This document shows positions 35,283-45,615 of a stretch of DNA of 64,000 nucleotides, piece after piece. This DNA comes from Actinernus sp. WN-2022. Lineage: Eukaryota; Cnidaria; Anthozoa; Actiniaria; Actinernidae. The number at the start of each line of letters is the position of its first letter. Positions within the stretch are counted from its first letter, which is position 1. The stretch is taken from the NCBI GenBank assembly GCA_030867875.1, contig JAOWCC010001368.1, positions 186,001 through 250,000 on the forward strand. The letters run 5' to 3'. The translations under genes were made by a program, and so were the position numbers. The notes under the pieces were generated by a model, which was not told the origin of the DNA, did not search any database, and saw nothing but the letters and a program-made list of their open reading frames with translations.

Positions 35283-37388
35283 TTATGTTATGGGAGTCGG
35301 AAACAAAAATATTTGAATAATAGACATAGGCAGTAGCTCACTGCTAAGTGCTTCATTCTTGATTGTCAAAACGTCAAATGCATTGACCACTGATCCAAAT
35401 TTAAACATGCAAATTCGTCTGAGGGTTCGGAAACCTAACCTGTCCTTGCAAAAACCATAAATTGCTTGGCTAGTCACTTTAGCACCATTTATGATACTGC
35501 ATACTAGCAATGAGAACATTAATAACATCGAGGGTGGGTGTTTAGATGGGCCTGGTCGTTCTTTCCACTTAGCCGAGTCCGCATTTACCTGTGAACAGTT
35601 GTTCACTGAGGCACACGGAATACTAGAAACTTCCTGAACAATATTTCCACTTAAATTGCGGTCACTCAAAACCATTTGAAATGTTACAATTTCTTGTTCT
35701 TTACGAATGTCGCGAACCTCAGCACTAATATTTAACTGATCGCCGTAACCTAACGAACAATGGTGTGAAATATCCCCTTCGAAGGTATTAACTTTACCTT
35801 CCTCGATTTGGCTGTTACTTTTTGGAGTAGACTTCTCTGACTCATTCATGATCAGAGGAACACATTCTCTGGATGGCTCACTTAGCACCACCATATCACT
35901 ACACTCCGATACAGCTTCAATACTCGAGGTGCACTCTAGCTCCTCGAAAATGCAGTCCGCTTCTTGCGGCTCATCGCAAATGGAGTATTCTTCATACCAA
36001 ATTGTACGATATTCATCTTGTGTACTACTCACTATGTTAATCGCACTTTCTATTGAGTTGAAATGTTCACATTCAATCGTAAAGTTTCTAGTTCCAGTTT
36101 CTTCTAACGTCACCTTTTCAGAATTCACAATTTCTTCAGTTTTCGTAATTGCACTCGATTCTAGAAGGTAAATTTGTCTTGGCACTGAAATGCTGGTACA
36201 ATCTAGAGCTTGTTGTTCGATTGCTTCTTCTCTACCGTTTATGTCACAAAAAGTGTAATTGCAATTTTTGGCTATGTGACCTATCTGGTTACACCTGTAG
36301 CAAACTCGCATGCTATCACCTAACCTTTCACGCCTATCTTTCCACTTTAAACGCTTTCTTAACAAACTAATTCCGCTTGGGCAAGGCTCGTTATAATAGT
36401 TTTCCAATCGTCCATCGTGTATTTTCCCAATTACTGTTTCAAATGCAAACGCTTGGTTTGTTTTCTCTGGTTCAGATTTATACGCCACGGTTAATAATCC
36501 TCCAAGATGGTCGTAAAAATCTTCGTTTATGATCTGATCAACTGAAATCGTATGCCTAGCTATGTTTTCTGCTTCCTCAGAAGTAGTTGGTCTCCGCATC
36601 AACACTTCATACTTTATATCAGCGCGTAAGCCTTGAATGAAATAGTGCATTTTGTGCTCGTCTGTTAGTTTAAGGCGATAACACGTCTCGCTAATATAAT
36701 CTATATACTGATTTAACGGTTCGTTAGGACCCTGCTTATGGGAGGAAAGCTGTTGCCTCAGTCGATACTTCATATCACTAGATGAAAACCTTTTTACAAG
36801 AGCATCCTTTAGCAACGAGAAATCTTCTCTAGTCGCGGGGCCTAAAGTGAAATACCAAGTCTCGGCCGGACCTGACAAATTACATGCCAATTCAGCAGCG
36901 GCTGTCTTGCTATCTGGTGTCTTTCCTTTCAGAGCTAGCTGGTTACTAAACTTCGCTAACCACCGATTAATGTCTTGATTTTCATGGCCAGTAAACGACT
37001 CTAATTTTACACGCTTTTGATTATTCGGGGGAGCCCTATCGAGAGCCGCTTGCATTCCAAACATTAATTTAACCTCTAGCTCCTTTTCTTGAGCTTTCAT
37101 TAAATCTTGTAGTGACTTATCCCTTTCAGCAAATAGCCCCTGGAGCGTTTTCTCTTGACCTGCCAACACTGTCTCTAAAACTTGTTTAAGTGCCGCAGGA
37201 TCCATTTTATGACTAGGCTTAGTAGGTTTAACTTTTTCTTTAGTCTTAACCTTTGATTGTTTCGATTTATCTGTCTTTTCAACAACAGCCGAGGTTTCAA
37301 CCCCAGAACATTCGCAAAAACTAGCTGGGTGGGCCTTTAATAACTCCGCTTGACTACGAGTAACTGGTCCTTTTTTTTCTTTACTCAT
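35283..37388 (-). CDS. gag: Gag polyprotein of the LTR retrotransposon
   Basis: Structural capsid/nucleocapsid protein of the element, expected to form cytoplasmic particles that package element RNA. Uninterrupted frame of 701 codons from the ATG at 37388; an in-frame GTG lies two codons upstream and is not a likely start. Visible layout (numbered from that GTG): basic, Lys-rich N-terminus; probable coiled coil at about 65-118 (heptad-like E/K/L/Q); retrotransposon gag domain at about 127-290 (LESFTGHENQDINRWLAKFS, then ELACNLSGPAETWYF and LLKDALVKRF); and one CCHC zinc knuckle at 365-378 (CYRCNQIGHIAKNC). The remaining 320 residues are acidic, with a short hydrophobic patch (LLMFSLLVCSIING) near the end. 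No D-T/S-G protease motif and no pol follow. The intact frame after recent insertion suggests the source copy encodes a working Gag. Confidence 0.9.
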   Translation of the reverse strand: MSKEKKGPVTRSQAELLKAHPASFCECSGVETSAVVEKTDKSKQSKVKTKEKVKPTKPSHKMDPAALKQVLETVLAGQEKTLQGLFAERDKSLQDLMKAQEKELEVKLMFGMQAALDRAPPNNQKRVKLESFTGHENQDINRWLAKFSNQLALKGKTPDSKTAAAELACNLSGPAETWYFTLGPATREDFSLLKDALVKRFSSSDMKYRLRQQLSSHKQGPNEPLNQYIDYISETCYRLKLTDEHKMHYFIQGLRADIKYEVLMRRPTTSEEAENIARHTISVDQIINEDFYDHLGGLLTVAYKSEPEKTNQAFAFETVIGKIHDGRLENYYNEPCPSGISLLRKRLKWKDRRERLGDSMRVCYRCNQIGHIAKNCNYTFCDINGREEAIEQQALDCTSISVPRQIYLLESSAITKTEEIVNSEKVTLEETGTRNFTIECEHFNSIESAINIVSSTQDEYRTIWYEEYSICDEPQEADCIFEELECTSSIEAVSECSDMVVLSEPSRECVPLIMNESEKSTPKSNSQIEEGKVNTFEGDISHHCSLGYGDQLNISAEVRDIRKEQEIVTFQMVLSDRNLSGNIVQEVSSIPCASVNNCSQVNADSAKWKERPGPSKHPPSMLLMFSLLVCSIINGAKVTSQAIYGFCKDRLGFRTLRRICMFKFGSVVNAFDVLTIKNEALSSELLPMSIIQIFLFPTPIT

Positions 37389-37679
37389 AAACACCAGTCG
37401 TAATAAAAATTTAAAAGGCCTAACTTGTCTCGATGATACCGCGTATTAATTTTCACAAGTAAAATTCCGGCGAAATTTACGTAGTTACTTTAGGCTAGGA
37501 AAATAACCTTACGCACTGATTCTAACGCCTAATTCCAACGTAACCACTAAGCAACAACCGATACCTAAGTGTACATATCAGTCACACCCTAACGAGTAAC
37601 TATTAATGTTCTATAGTATCCTTCCACTATCAGTCCTTTTCTTGTGACTCACAGTGAACAATGAACTAAATAAATGTCT

Positions 37680-38094
37680 TTAGTTTGCACCTGATTGTTT
37701 TGTTGCTTGCTTTACTTCTGTAAGGGCGTTCTTCTTTTCGTCTTCTTCCTCTTCTTCTTCCTTTTCTTCTTCCTCTTCTTCTTCCTTGTCTTCTTCGCCT
37801 AGGCGTTGAGGTGCCCTCTCCCCGAGAGAGCCGGCAGTTTCAGCTGGTTCGGTCGCTGTGCCGAAATACCAGCCAGTTTCTTGAAAGAATAACTTTTCTT
37901 CCACTTGTTCTAGGGTGGCGTTCTGAACCCCAGCAGCAGATAGCACCTTTTGTACTTGCTCTTCCTTTATTGCTTCTTCAAGGCCTGCGGGGATAGCTCT
38001 TTCGTGACTCCTTTGGTTTGGACTTTCTCGTCTTAGCTTCTCTGTTGCTCGGACTCTCCACCACTTGTTTCGAAGTCTGCGCCTACCCGGATTC
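37680..38094 (-). other. Open, ATG-less acidic leader frame upstream of gag
   Basis: On the minus strand one frame is open from the primer-binding site to TAG at 37680, about 135 codons, with no ATG. Its second half reads LEEAIKEEQVQKVLSAAGVQ, then FFQETGWYFGT, then a long Glu/Lys/Asp tract. It stops 290 bp before the gag ATG. It could be an unspliced leader, a captured host exon, or chance openness helped by the GAA repeat tract. Confidence 0.35.
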
Positions 38095-38102
38095 TCGCAC
38101 CA
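38086..38102 (-). other. Primer-binding site of the LTR element
   Basis: Minus strand TGGTGCGAGAATCCGGG begins two bases after the upstream LTR. It starts with TGG, complementary to a tRNA CCA end, and the next 14 bases would pair with a tRNA 3' acceptor/T-arm end. I cannot name the tRNA from memory with certainty. Confidence 0.7.
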
Positions 38103-38104
38103 AT

Positions 38105-39369
38105 TGTTTCGAAGGGGGAAACTCTCTTTAGTTTCCCCCTTTTCGGGTTCCGGGATCGTTACTCCATTAAGAGCAGACGAGACTTGAGTTGGGTTGAACT
38201 TCGCTTTATTCGTACTCGCGGAGAACTCCGCGCCAACTCTAACTGCAACTTACAATGTGGGCTTCGCCTTTTATCGGCTAGCTCTTGTCCTGTGCGCACC
38301 TCCCGCACCAACCAACTCTACTCTCTTTTACAATGCTACTGCTTAAGTAGTAAAAGACTTACACGCGTGTGAAAGCTTGCAAGTCATGCTGGGAAAACAA
38401 GTTATAAACCTGTTTTACCAGCTATTCAGTTTCATGACGTAACGTAAAATCGTACGCCCAAACGAACCTTAAAACGAATTTTAGAGTATTTTAGAATTAT
38501 GAAACTAACCAAATTTAACAATGTTCGTTTTAAGACAGTAGGATCTAACGGTCCCAGAAGAAATATCTAGGTTAAAATCGAAAACAAGTGAATTCAAAAA
38601 GGTGAAAGTTCTCTCTGGTCAATGACTAAATAAACAAAATAACCTACGTTCAAGGAGGTGCTTATCCGCTGTATCGCGTGAACTTGCATAACTTTACACG
38701 CAGAAATTCTGCTAAATCTGTACGTGTTATCAGAAGATAACAACAGGATGCAAAACTACATTAAGATTAAGATTAATTGACAAGCCAGTAATTACTAACT
38801 AGTATTACCTTGGGCAAGAGACTAACTGTTGCCAGGTAAAATATCGTCAAAGACACATTTAGAATAAAAAGAACTCAGTTGAAATGTGCATTGATTTAAA
38901 GAGGATTTTCCTCGGTAAAAGTAGTAAAACTAACTTTGATGGGTGTTCGATTAATTATACTCGAAGGAAGGGACAACTCATTTTATTTCCCGAAGATTAT
39001 ATCTGCTTATGTATATCGACCCTTTAACTAAATACTATGTTTTCGTTCGGATCATCATTTAACTGATGGTGTAGTGGCATTACAACCTTCAACTTTATAA
39101 TATAGGTTTTGGTACAAAATCACAGTAAATGAGAATCAGATTAAGAAGAAACCGCGCAGGTCTCATCCTAATCGGATATGACTCATGTCATCTTTGGTGA
39201 CTCTGTGTCGCGACCAATATGACCGAGAAGCAAAACTGATAGCATAAAAGTAACATTTAATTGATACCATAATTATTCCCACTACGTTGAAATGCTAATT
39301 ATCATCGTTCAACATTCGACCTCTGAATTTATAATTATTTATCTTTACTAAACCTAGTGTCGCGTAACA
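38105..39369 (-). repeat. LTR (upstream LTR in element sense)
   Basis: 1,265 bp, near-identical to 33915-35184. Lacks TTACG present in the other LTR near 34893. The promoter should lie here for minus-strand transcription. Confidence 0.95.
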
Positions 39370-39373
39370 CTAG

Positions 39374-39409
39374 TAACCGAGGCCGTGGGTTCGAATCCCA
39401 TTCAGGGCA
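39374..39409 (+). tRNA. 3' half of the interrupted tRNA-like sequence
   Basis: TAACCGAGG completes the anticodon arm, GTGGGTTCGAATCCCAT forms a T arm with a good B box (GGTTCGAATCC), and TCAGGGC pairs with the 5' GTCCTGA. TTTTT follows at 39412-39416, a possible Pol III terminator. Confidence 0.5.
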
Positions 39410-39446
39410 TATTTTTCTCTTTCACCTTTATTCTGATTATTATGAT

Positions 39447-39451
<5 letters not shown>

Positions 39452-39483
<32 letters not shown>

Positions 39484-39886
39484 CTGTTTCGTAAAGGGTC
39501 GAAGGCCCTTCACTCATCAGTGCATTAAACAGAAGCAAAAGTACAACCGTGACCAGTTAACTGTTTCTACATTCGCTCTACTTAACGGTATTGAGCACTC
39601 TAGATATACGAGTACAAAAATAACCTCTGGAATTATATATATATATATATATATATATACAGTCAATGCCAAAAAGGTTGTCCAGCAGAACATAATATAA
39701 TACTATAATATCCATTGTTTTGGGCTATTGTCTAGACAGTCAATGCCAAAAGGTTGTCCAGCAGAACATAATATAATACTTTAATATCCATTGTTTTGGC
39801 CTATTGTCTTGGTCTAGACAATAGCCCAAAACAATGGATATTATAGTATTATATTATGTTCTGCTGGACAACCTTTTTGGCATTGA

Positions 39887-39922
<36 letters not shown>

Positions 39923-40050
39923 CCAATGTGTAGACTACTCAATTTTTGAGTACATAGATTTAATACAAATCTGTTTCGTAGACCGACGTGAAGTCGATCC
40001 ACTCTTCGGTTAATCTCTATACACTGAAGCATTGCTAAGAGCTACAACAA
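39452..40050 (-). mobile_element. 3' ends of Penelope-like elements with AT-rich tails
   Basis: Two related segments: 39484-39620 (CTGTTTCGTAAAGGGTCGAA, CACTCATCAG) and about 39967-40050 (CTGTTTCGTAGACCGACGTG, CACTCTTCGG). Each contains the complement of a GAAGAGTGG...TACGAAACAG hairpin-like motif found near the 3' end of the GIY-YIG remnant at 40241. (TA)n, (GA)n and (AT)n tracts at 39452-39482, 39634-39658 and 39889-39920 separate them. Confidence 0.45.
39659..39890. repeat. Perfect 78-bp inverted repeat with an extra direct copy between the arms
   Basis: 39659-39736 and 39813-39890 are exact reverse complements (ends ACAGTCAATGCC and GGCATTGACTGT). The 76 bp between them is a third, slightly diverged direct copy of the left arm. 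(AT)n microsatellites border the whole unit on both sides. Confidence 0.9.
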
Positions 40051-40240
40051 TAATATGATCACGTCAATAAACCGTTAAATAGTTGCGCGCGCTAAAGTGA
40101 TCGTGTTTTATGTTACGCCAATCTCCACAAATCGGAGCATTGTTAAGAGCTACGACAATATGATTGGTATGGCAAACCTTCGAAATAAGCCGTAAAATGA
40201 GTGCGCACATTAAAGTGATTGCGCGCATGGTATATTACGT

Positions 40241-40741
40241 TTAATTATACTTGAGAATATATTTCCGTTGATGTCTGCATGTTGATACGAGTTCGTTACG
40301 TTTATTTAAGGTTGCCTTATGTGGCTCAGTTATTATCAGGTGTTTTTCTGTAGTACATAGGTTGCATCTCTTCGTGAGATTTGAATAGGACTTTGCCTTG
40401 GCGAGGATTCTCCACTTGATTTTGTAGTTTTCCTGCTTTCCCTTTAAGTGCCACAAATATTTACTGAGTTCAGTATCGTTCTTCCGTTTTTCGTGCTTGA
40501 ACGACATCTGATGATTTCTCCATCTGGTCTTAAATTCTGTCGCTGTCAGTCCTGCGTATGTCTCTGTTGCGTCTTTGGTAGTAACTGTGGTTTGGTAGAT
40601 AATTTCTTTCGTCAAGCATTCTCCCTCTAATGGGCACTCGTCTTTTTTTCTGCAGTTGCACGTGTTTGTAGTTTCGTCGTGTTGTGGCTGTACGTCTTTC
40701 TTCAGGGTGGCTTTGTTATGTCCGTCTATTATCTGCTTCAC
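40241..40741 (-). pseudogene. GIY-YIG endonuclease domain of a Penelope-like element
   Basis: Penelope-like retroelements encode an RT followed by a GIY-YIG nuclease that nicks target DNA. This 166-codon open frame (first codon GTG, no ATG) has the linker cysteines CNCRKKDECPLEGEC, the GIY-equivalent IIYQTTV, the YIG-equivalent ETYAGLT, then EFKTRWRNHQMSF and TELSKYLWHLK. The last two are the conserved Arg/Asn-His and T-E-L-S-K-Y-x-W-x-L-K blocks of this family. The RT is missing, so the copy is 5'-truncated at 40741. The frame itself is intact, which suggests a fairly young truncated copy. Confidence 0.8.
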
Positions 40742-40799
40742 GTATATAGAGAGAAGAGAAACCCGTCCCTAATATAAACAATCATATATATAAATACAC

Positions 40800-42480
40800 T
40801 TACTTGTAAGTATCAATAGATATAAATATAGTACTAATAAAAGTTATTTGAATATTTCGATACAAAAAGTACAACAACTATCATCAAAGGCACAGTACGA
40901 ATAGCGTTCTTAAAATCTTTCAGATTTTAGGGTTTTCCAGTTCCTGGCTGTCGTGTATCTAAAAGAATGTAGGCCATAAGTTGTAGAGTTAACCCTAGGA
41001 ATAACTTTTGTTTTACCTACGTAGCCCAAACGCAGCAGACCTCAATTCAAAATATCCTTTGAATATTTAGGCGTGCAACTGCCATTAAAGGGGAACTGAA
41101 CCCTAAAATCAACCCAATGTCTATACAAACATATATTCGAAATAAATAGGTTGTGCTATTGAATTTTTCTGTGTTGCGCGTCTAGGAAGAGAAAATCCGA
41201 AAACCTTACTCACAGCCTCCGCTATGTACAGACGGCTCAAGTCTTGTAATTTGTGACGTAGTATATGGGGAATAAATTAGTTTTGCCATGCTGTCCCCGA
41301 TATTGAATAGCAGGACTAATGGTTCTAATTGCGGACCATTGTGTTTTCTTTGTGCTGGAGGTGTGTTCGTCCTTCCTTGGTATGTGTCACGTACGTTATG
41401 GGGAAATTTGCACTGAGTTGAGCCGCCACACAATATAGATTTTTCAGCGGAAAATCGAACTTGGAGACTAATTTTCTCCTCATAGACGCGCAACACAGTA
41501 AAATAAAATAGCAGAACTTATTTCTTTAGAATACATCTTTGTAAAGACGTTGGGTTGATTTTAGAGTTCAGTTCCCCTTTAATGGCCATAAAGGCAACTA
41601 TTAGCATATCTTGAATACGCTTATGTCTTAAGGATGTAGATCCTATTTTATTTAACAGTTCTTGACATGTTAAGGAGTATTCATTAAAAACAACTCTAAG
41701 TGCTCTCTTATTGGGAAGTTCCAGTTTTTCACTATTATGCACACTACAAAAGTGCCATACCGATGAGCAGTACATAAAACAGGGAAGGATAAAGGCTTTG
41801 TATAGTTTACATCGTACGTCAGGAGATATGAGTTTCTTAAATCTTGAAAGTACAGCTATTTGTTTGTTGACTTTGTTACAAATTCCTGAGATATGTTTGC
41901 TAAACAGTAACTCTTTATCGATGTTCATGCCAAGTAGATCAATGCTATTATTAATGAGTATGTTTTAATTTTTAACATTAAAAGTAAAGCAATAGCTAGA
42001 TTCTCCCAAGAACATAGCTTGGTACTTGTCTGCATTGGAAATCATACCGTTTTTTAGCGAACCAAGAGTCGCCATTTAGCAAATCTCGTTGTAGTTTAGA
42101 TTCCAATGTTACAGGGTTCTTATCAGAGTCATACAACTGTATATCGTCAGCATATGCGCTAACGGAGACCTCCACAAACAAGAAGAAATCATTAAGGTAT
42201 ATATTAAAGAACAGTGGTCCTAGGACTGATCCTTGAGGAACACCCTTGGATATGAGGTGCTAAGAGGAATAACTATCTCCTACTTTGACTCTTTGTTTTC
42301 TGTCATTCAGATAGTTCTTGACGAGACTCGCACTCTTTTCATCTACTCCATATGCTTTTAATTTAGCCAGCAAGAGATTATGTGGGATAGTGTCAAAGGC
42401 CTTATACAGCTCTACTCCATGCTCCGGATTCATTTTATTCGAAACACTGAATTCAACATAAATGACCACATATGTATAAA
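40800..42480 (-). mobile_element. CR1-like LINE reverse transcriptase remnant, split by a MITE
   Basis: Minus strand, 5' to 3': ELYKAFDTIPHNLLLAKLKA (42400s), ending near 42260; VSAYADDIQLYDSDK, the Y-A-D-D catalytic motif (about 42150); then an open frame from 41928 with NIDKELLFSKHISGICNKVN, CKLYKAFILPCFMYCSSVWH and LRHKRIQDMLIVAFMA. The MITE at 41089-41578 interrupts at that point. The RT end resumes at about 41084 and includes VIPRVNSTTYGLHSFRYTTA and NWKTLKS before a stop. Frameshifts lie between the blocks, so it is inactive. The 5' end is missing beyond 42480. Confidence 0.8.
41089..41578. mobile_element. 490-bp TTAA-target MITE inside the LINE
   Basis: Ends AGGGGAACTGAACCCTAAAA (plus, from 41089) and its near-exact inverted copy up to 41578; inverted repeats of about 29 bp. 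TTAA lies directly outside both ends (41085-41088 and 41579-41582). Excising it with one TTAA joins the LINE RT in frame. The AGGG terminus and TTAA target point to a Kolobok-type parent; no transposase is present. Confidence 0.8.
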
Positions 42481-42595
42481 ATAGCGGTTCGAACCGTTAA
42501 GAACTGGGACTAGTATTTGCCAAATATGGCACATGTTATTCACTGAATAATCCAGAGTATACACACTATGCATAACTCGCGCGGTCACAGCACGA

Positions 42596-42822
42596 AAAAG
42601 AGGCCTGTTGGTCCTCTGGAATGTTGAAGTTGAAATACTAGCAGGAGGTGTGAAAAATGTTGCTAATCTGTCCTCACTTATCCTTTATTTTTCTTTATAG
42701 TACAATCAGCCAGGCGCATAGCAAATTAACGGCATTGTTTCACTGAACATTCGTTCAGTGCATTTCACAATCTCCCCTGGCGCTTCAATTTCAACATTCC
42801 AGAGGACCTACCGGCCTCGTTG
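42596..42822. repeat. Fold-back MITE with about 60-bp arms
   Basis: GGTCCTCTGGAATGTTGAA at left and TTCAACATTCCAGAGGACC at right are inverted, with the arms extending to about 42660 and from 42761. Noncoding. Confidence 0.7.
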
Positions 42823-43164
42823 ACATGCTAGTTACCAGGACGTATGCATAGGATCTATAAAACCGCTGTTGTGTGTGTTTCTGTTGATATTTCAATGTCA
42901 CAAAGTCAATTATTATCTTTATAATCCTTCAAATGTATTCTTCTATACGAGAGTCCTTGTGCGCGCTAAGCTCACAGGGAGGTGCATGTATTAGCTGATA
43001 GTTTGGCTAGCAAACGTTTAAAACTGTATACACGTTGTTTCAGCTTTGCTATAGTCCTCAGGATAGAGTAAAAAATATATCCGTAGTCTGTAGCTTCCGG
43101 TTGACCTTTTCGACATTATGCGGCGCCAGGGCGGCGCGGTGTTCAAGTATGTGCACTTGAACAC

Positions 43165-43273
43165 TTGAACCGTGTGAGCTGATTGGTTGGGGGCGAAATA
43201 CCTCGACTTGGAAAATAATAATAAACACTTGCGATTTAAGACTCGTGCCGGCCAAAGGCCTGGCCCGAGTAAT
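43165..43273 (+). repeat. Dispersed repeat ending in GGCCTGGCCCGAGTAAT (copy 2 of 3)
   Basis: Shares CTGATTGGTTG, ATAAACACTTGCGATTT and GCCGGCCAAAGGCCTGGCCC with 9966-10136; the 5' part is shorter here. Confidence 0.6.
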
Positions 43274-44690
43274 TACTCGGCCGAATATGAAACTGCCCTC
43301 ATGAAAATGCGCTTGTTGCAAATGCATTTGCAGCCCTGTATCTCATTGACTCTTGTTTCGTCATACCATTCAGGCGCTGACACGGGAAGTCGTTTACTAG
43401 GTGCAAATCCCGCCAACTATTAATTTTGAAAAGTTTGAAGCACTCGCAGAACCTCACCCAAAACAATATGCATAAACATATCAATTACTGTAACACTATA
43501 CATTGTATTTAGTTTGATCATATTCACTTGTATACCTACCTTTTCCTTCGCCAGCAGTGATGTTACTTGCTTCAGTTCGATAATACTCGCCTGAAAGGCG
43601 CTGCTTAACATCTTATTGTACAAAAGATCAATAATTAAAAGAAGTATTTTAATATATCGTTGGCAATCATATGCAATACTCGCTGTGTTAGTTTATTGAT
43701 ATGATTTATAGTCATTGAAACGAGAACAGTAAATTCAACACAAACATACAATGCAACACAAGGTAATATAATGCAATACAATACTTTATCATATCAGCAG
43801 TACGGCCCCGCGTGCGCTTTCCTTTCAAAACAAACCATTTACAAAACTCACGTGATGGGGTCTGTACGTGTTTGACGTGAACTGAAAAGCCGTTCAGACC
43901 TGCTCGATTTTATATTATGGTTGTTGTTTAAAACAAACTAAAGTGGTCATATGATAAAAAAAATTATTAACTGAGTTAGGTCGGGCCGAACGGGGCAGGC
44001 AACTACCCACCCACCCCTCCCTTGGATATGCATCGTTCTATCCATGATTAACCATTAAAGCTTAGGTTGAAGTGTGGGGGAGGGGTGGAGGTTATCCGGT
44101 TTTCCACAGTTTACTTCTCAAACTTCTCAATCTGTGTTTTGACGACGATTACGTCGATCCCATAGATATTCCGATCAATGCTAACGATCCAATTGACAGA
44201 ATTACAGATGCTCAATACACTTTTCCGAACACAAGAACCCACTACTGGCCCCGACCAAATACCATTTTGGGTTTGGAGAGACTTTGCTGACCTTACAGCT
44301 AAGGGCGGACTTAGGGGGAGGGGCCTAGGGTTCCGCGGCCCCCCTTTCGTTGCTATGATACATGGCTGGTAGGAATTTGTACTGCTTTGATACTCATTAG
44401 CAATGTGGAGAAAAAAAAAACAACTTGGATGTGCTCTATACACAATGTATCAAAGGAAATATTTCTATACGCACCACGTGGAACCCAGCTCGACTGTTGT
44501 CAGTAGTTAGCGTATTCAAATAAAGTCTTGTGTATATCAGTCGGTTATAGCGGTATAAAGCTAAACCTGAATTGAATGCTAACAACTGACGTAACTATTT
44601 CATGACCTCGTTTTTCGGAACACAAAACGTTGAGTCTTGCGAGGATTGTTTCTGTATTTCGTTCATAAAATGATCTATTAAATAAAGCAA
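43274..44690. other. No recognisable gene
   Basis: Low-complexity and G/C-rich patches but no supported frame. An imperfect ATACAA-rich tract lies near 43740-43785. Confidence 0.35.
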
Positions 44691-44691
44691 G

Positions 44692-44798
44692 TAGAACAGG
44701 GTGTGTTGTGCTCTGTACTCTGACAGAAACACTGAGCAGACCTGAAGCTGTAGAACGTATTTTTGTCAGAGTACAGAGCACAACAAACCCTGTTCTAT
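44692..44798. repeat. Fold-back with 35-bp arms
   Basis: TGTGCTCTGTACTCTGACAG (left) and its inverted copy TGTCAGAGTACAGAGCACA (right) lie about 37 bp apart; one mismatch-bearing extension reaches GAACAGGG. Confidence 0.75.
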
Positions 44799-45354
44799 TT
44801 GTTAAAAAGATTATATTTACGGTATATATATATATTTAAACTTACTCGTATTTCTTCCTTTGGGCGCTGTGACACTGAAAAAAAACATTCAAGAGCTACT
44901 TGTGAGGAAAGTTTCAACTTTAAAAGCGTTTAAAAACGTACCAACAGTCAATAGGAATGATACGAAATAAATAAGGTAAACATAAAGCTAACCCACAAGC
45001 TTTAAAGGGACACTAGTGTTGATCGAATTGAACCAAATTTCGTCAAAACGGGGATTGGAGAAAAGCCATTCAGGTTTGAGAAAAAAATTAAACAGTTCAT
45101 CTCAGTTAAAACAAAGAAAAAGTTAATAGATGATGGAATATAAATACAGCAAATAAACCAAAGGGAGAGAAAAAGAAACAAAGAGAAAACCAGCAATAAT
45201 AAACCAACAAGTCAAAGCAAACTAACCACAGAAATACGATAATAACAAGAAAACGAATTTGAGTAGCCAATCAGAGGGCGAAAAGCACCACTATAGACAG
45301 GTGAGGTATCAGCGGCTGTTTCAAAAAAAGATTGTCTAGGAAAAATTACAAGCG

Positions 45355-45615
45355 TCATTTCCAGATTGTGGTTGTAGCTGAAAGTTTGATGAATTCATTT
45401 GTTTTGGGGTTTAAAACTTTAAGACGAATATTAATGATCTCCTGCGAATCGATTTTCTGAATACAACCAGTTATACCCACAATCCATTTCGGTCTGGCAA
45501 TGTCACTTGTCGTTTGACCGGTACAAAATTTGTAAAATTGGTGTATACTAAAGTATATTATTGTTATTATACTAAAGTATGGTATTGTAATTAAGTAGAT
45601 CGTGTAATTATTCAC
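45355..45615 (-). other. Unassigned open frame, possible exon
   Basis: The last 55 codons (TTSDIARPKWIVGITGCIQK ... KLSATTTIWK, stop at 45355) have a protein-like composition, unlike the AT-rich first third. A possible acceptor, CATTGCCAG, lies just upstream. I recognise no domain, and its phase does not match the candidate exon at 46570-46643. Confidence 0.25.

Larger units (their letters stand above)
33915..39369 (-). mobile_element. Gag-only LTR retrotransposon (Ty3/gypsy-like), nonautonomous
   Basis: Two LTRs of 1,270 and 1,265 bp start TG and end CA on the plus strand and are flanked by CTAG (33911-33914 and 39370-39373), a 4-bp target duplication. They differ by one substitution (34450 versus 38641) and one 5-bp indel, so the insertion is very recent. 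On the minus strand the order is LTR, primer-binding site (38102-38086), leader, gag (37388-35283), a short G-rich polypurine-like stretch next to 35185, LTR. The 2,920-bp interior has no protease, RT, RNase H or integrase, so pol functions must come from another element. This arrangement resembles the gag-only LTR elements called TR-GAG in plants. Confidence 0.9.

Noticed and set aside
35848..36370. Plus-strand open frames opposite gag
   Set aside because: Antisense shadows of the long Gag frame; no domain.
35283..37388. Endogenous retrovirus with envelope
   Set aside because: The hydrophobic patch near the Gag C-terminus is short, there is no signal peptide or envelope-type layout, and no pol. 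The element is a gag-only retrotransposon.
37680..37946. Ordinary 88-codon gene on the minus strand
   Set aside because: The first codon is GTG and no ATG exists in the whole open stretch; kept only as a leader-frame observation.
33880..39409. Functional split or intron-containing tRNA gene
   Set aside because: The interruption is an LTR retrotransposon with a target duplication, and the anticodon loop is irregular. The sequence may be a SINE head.
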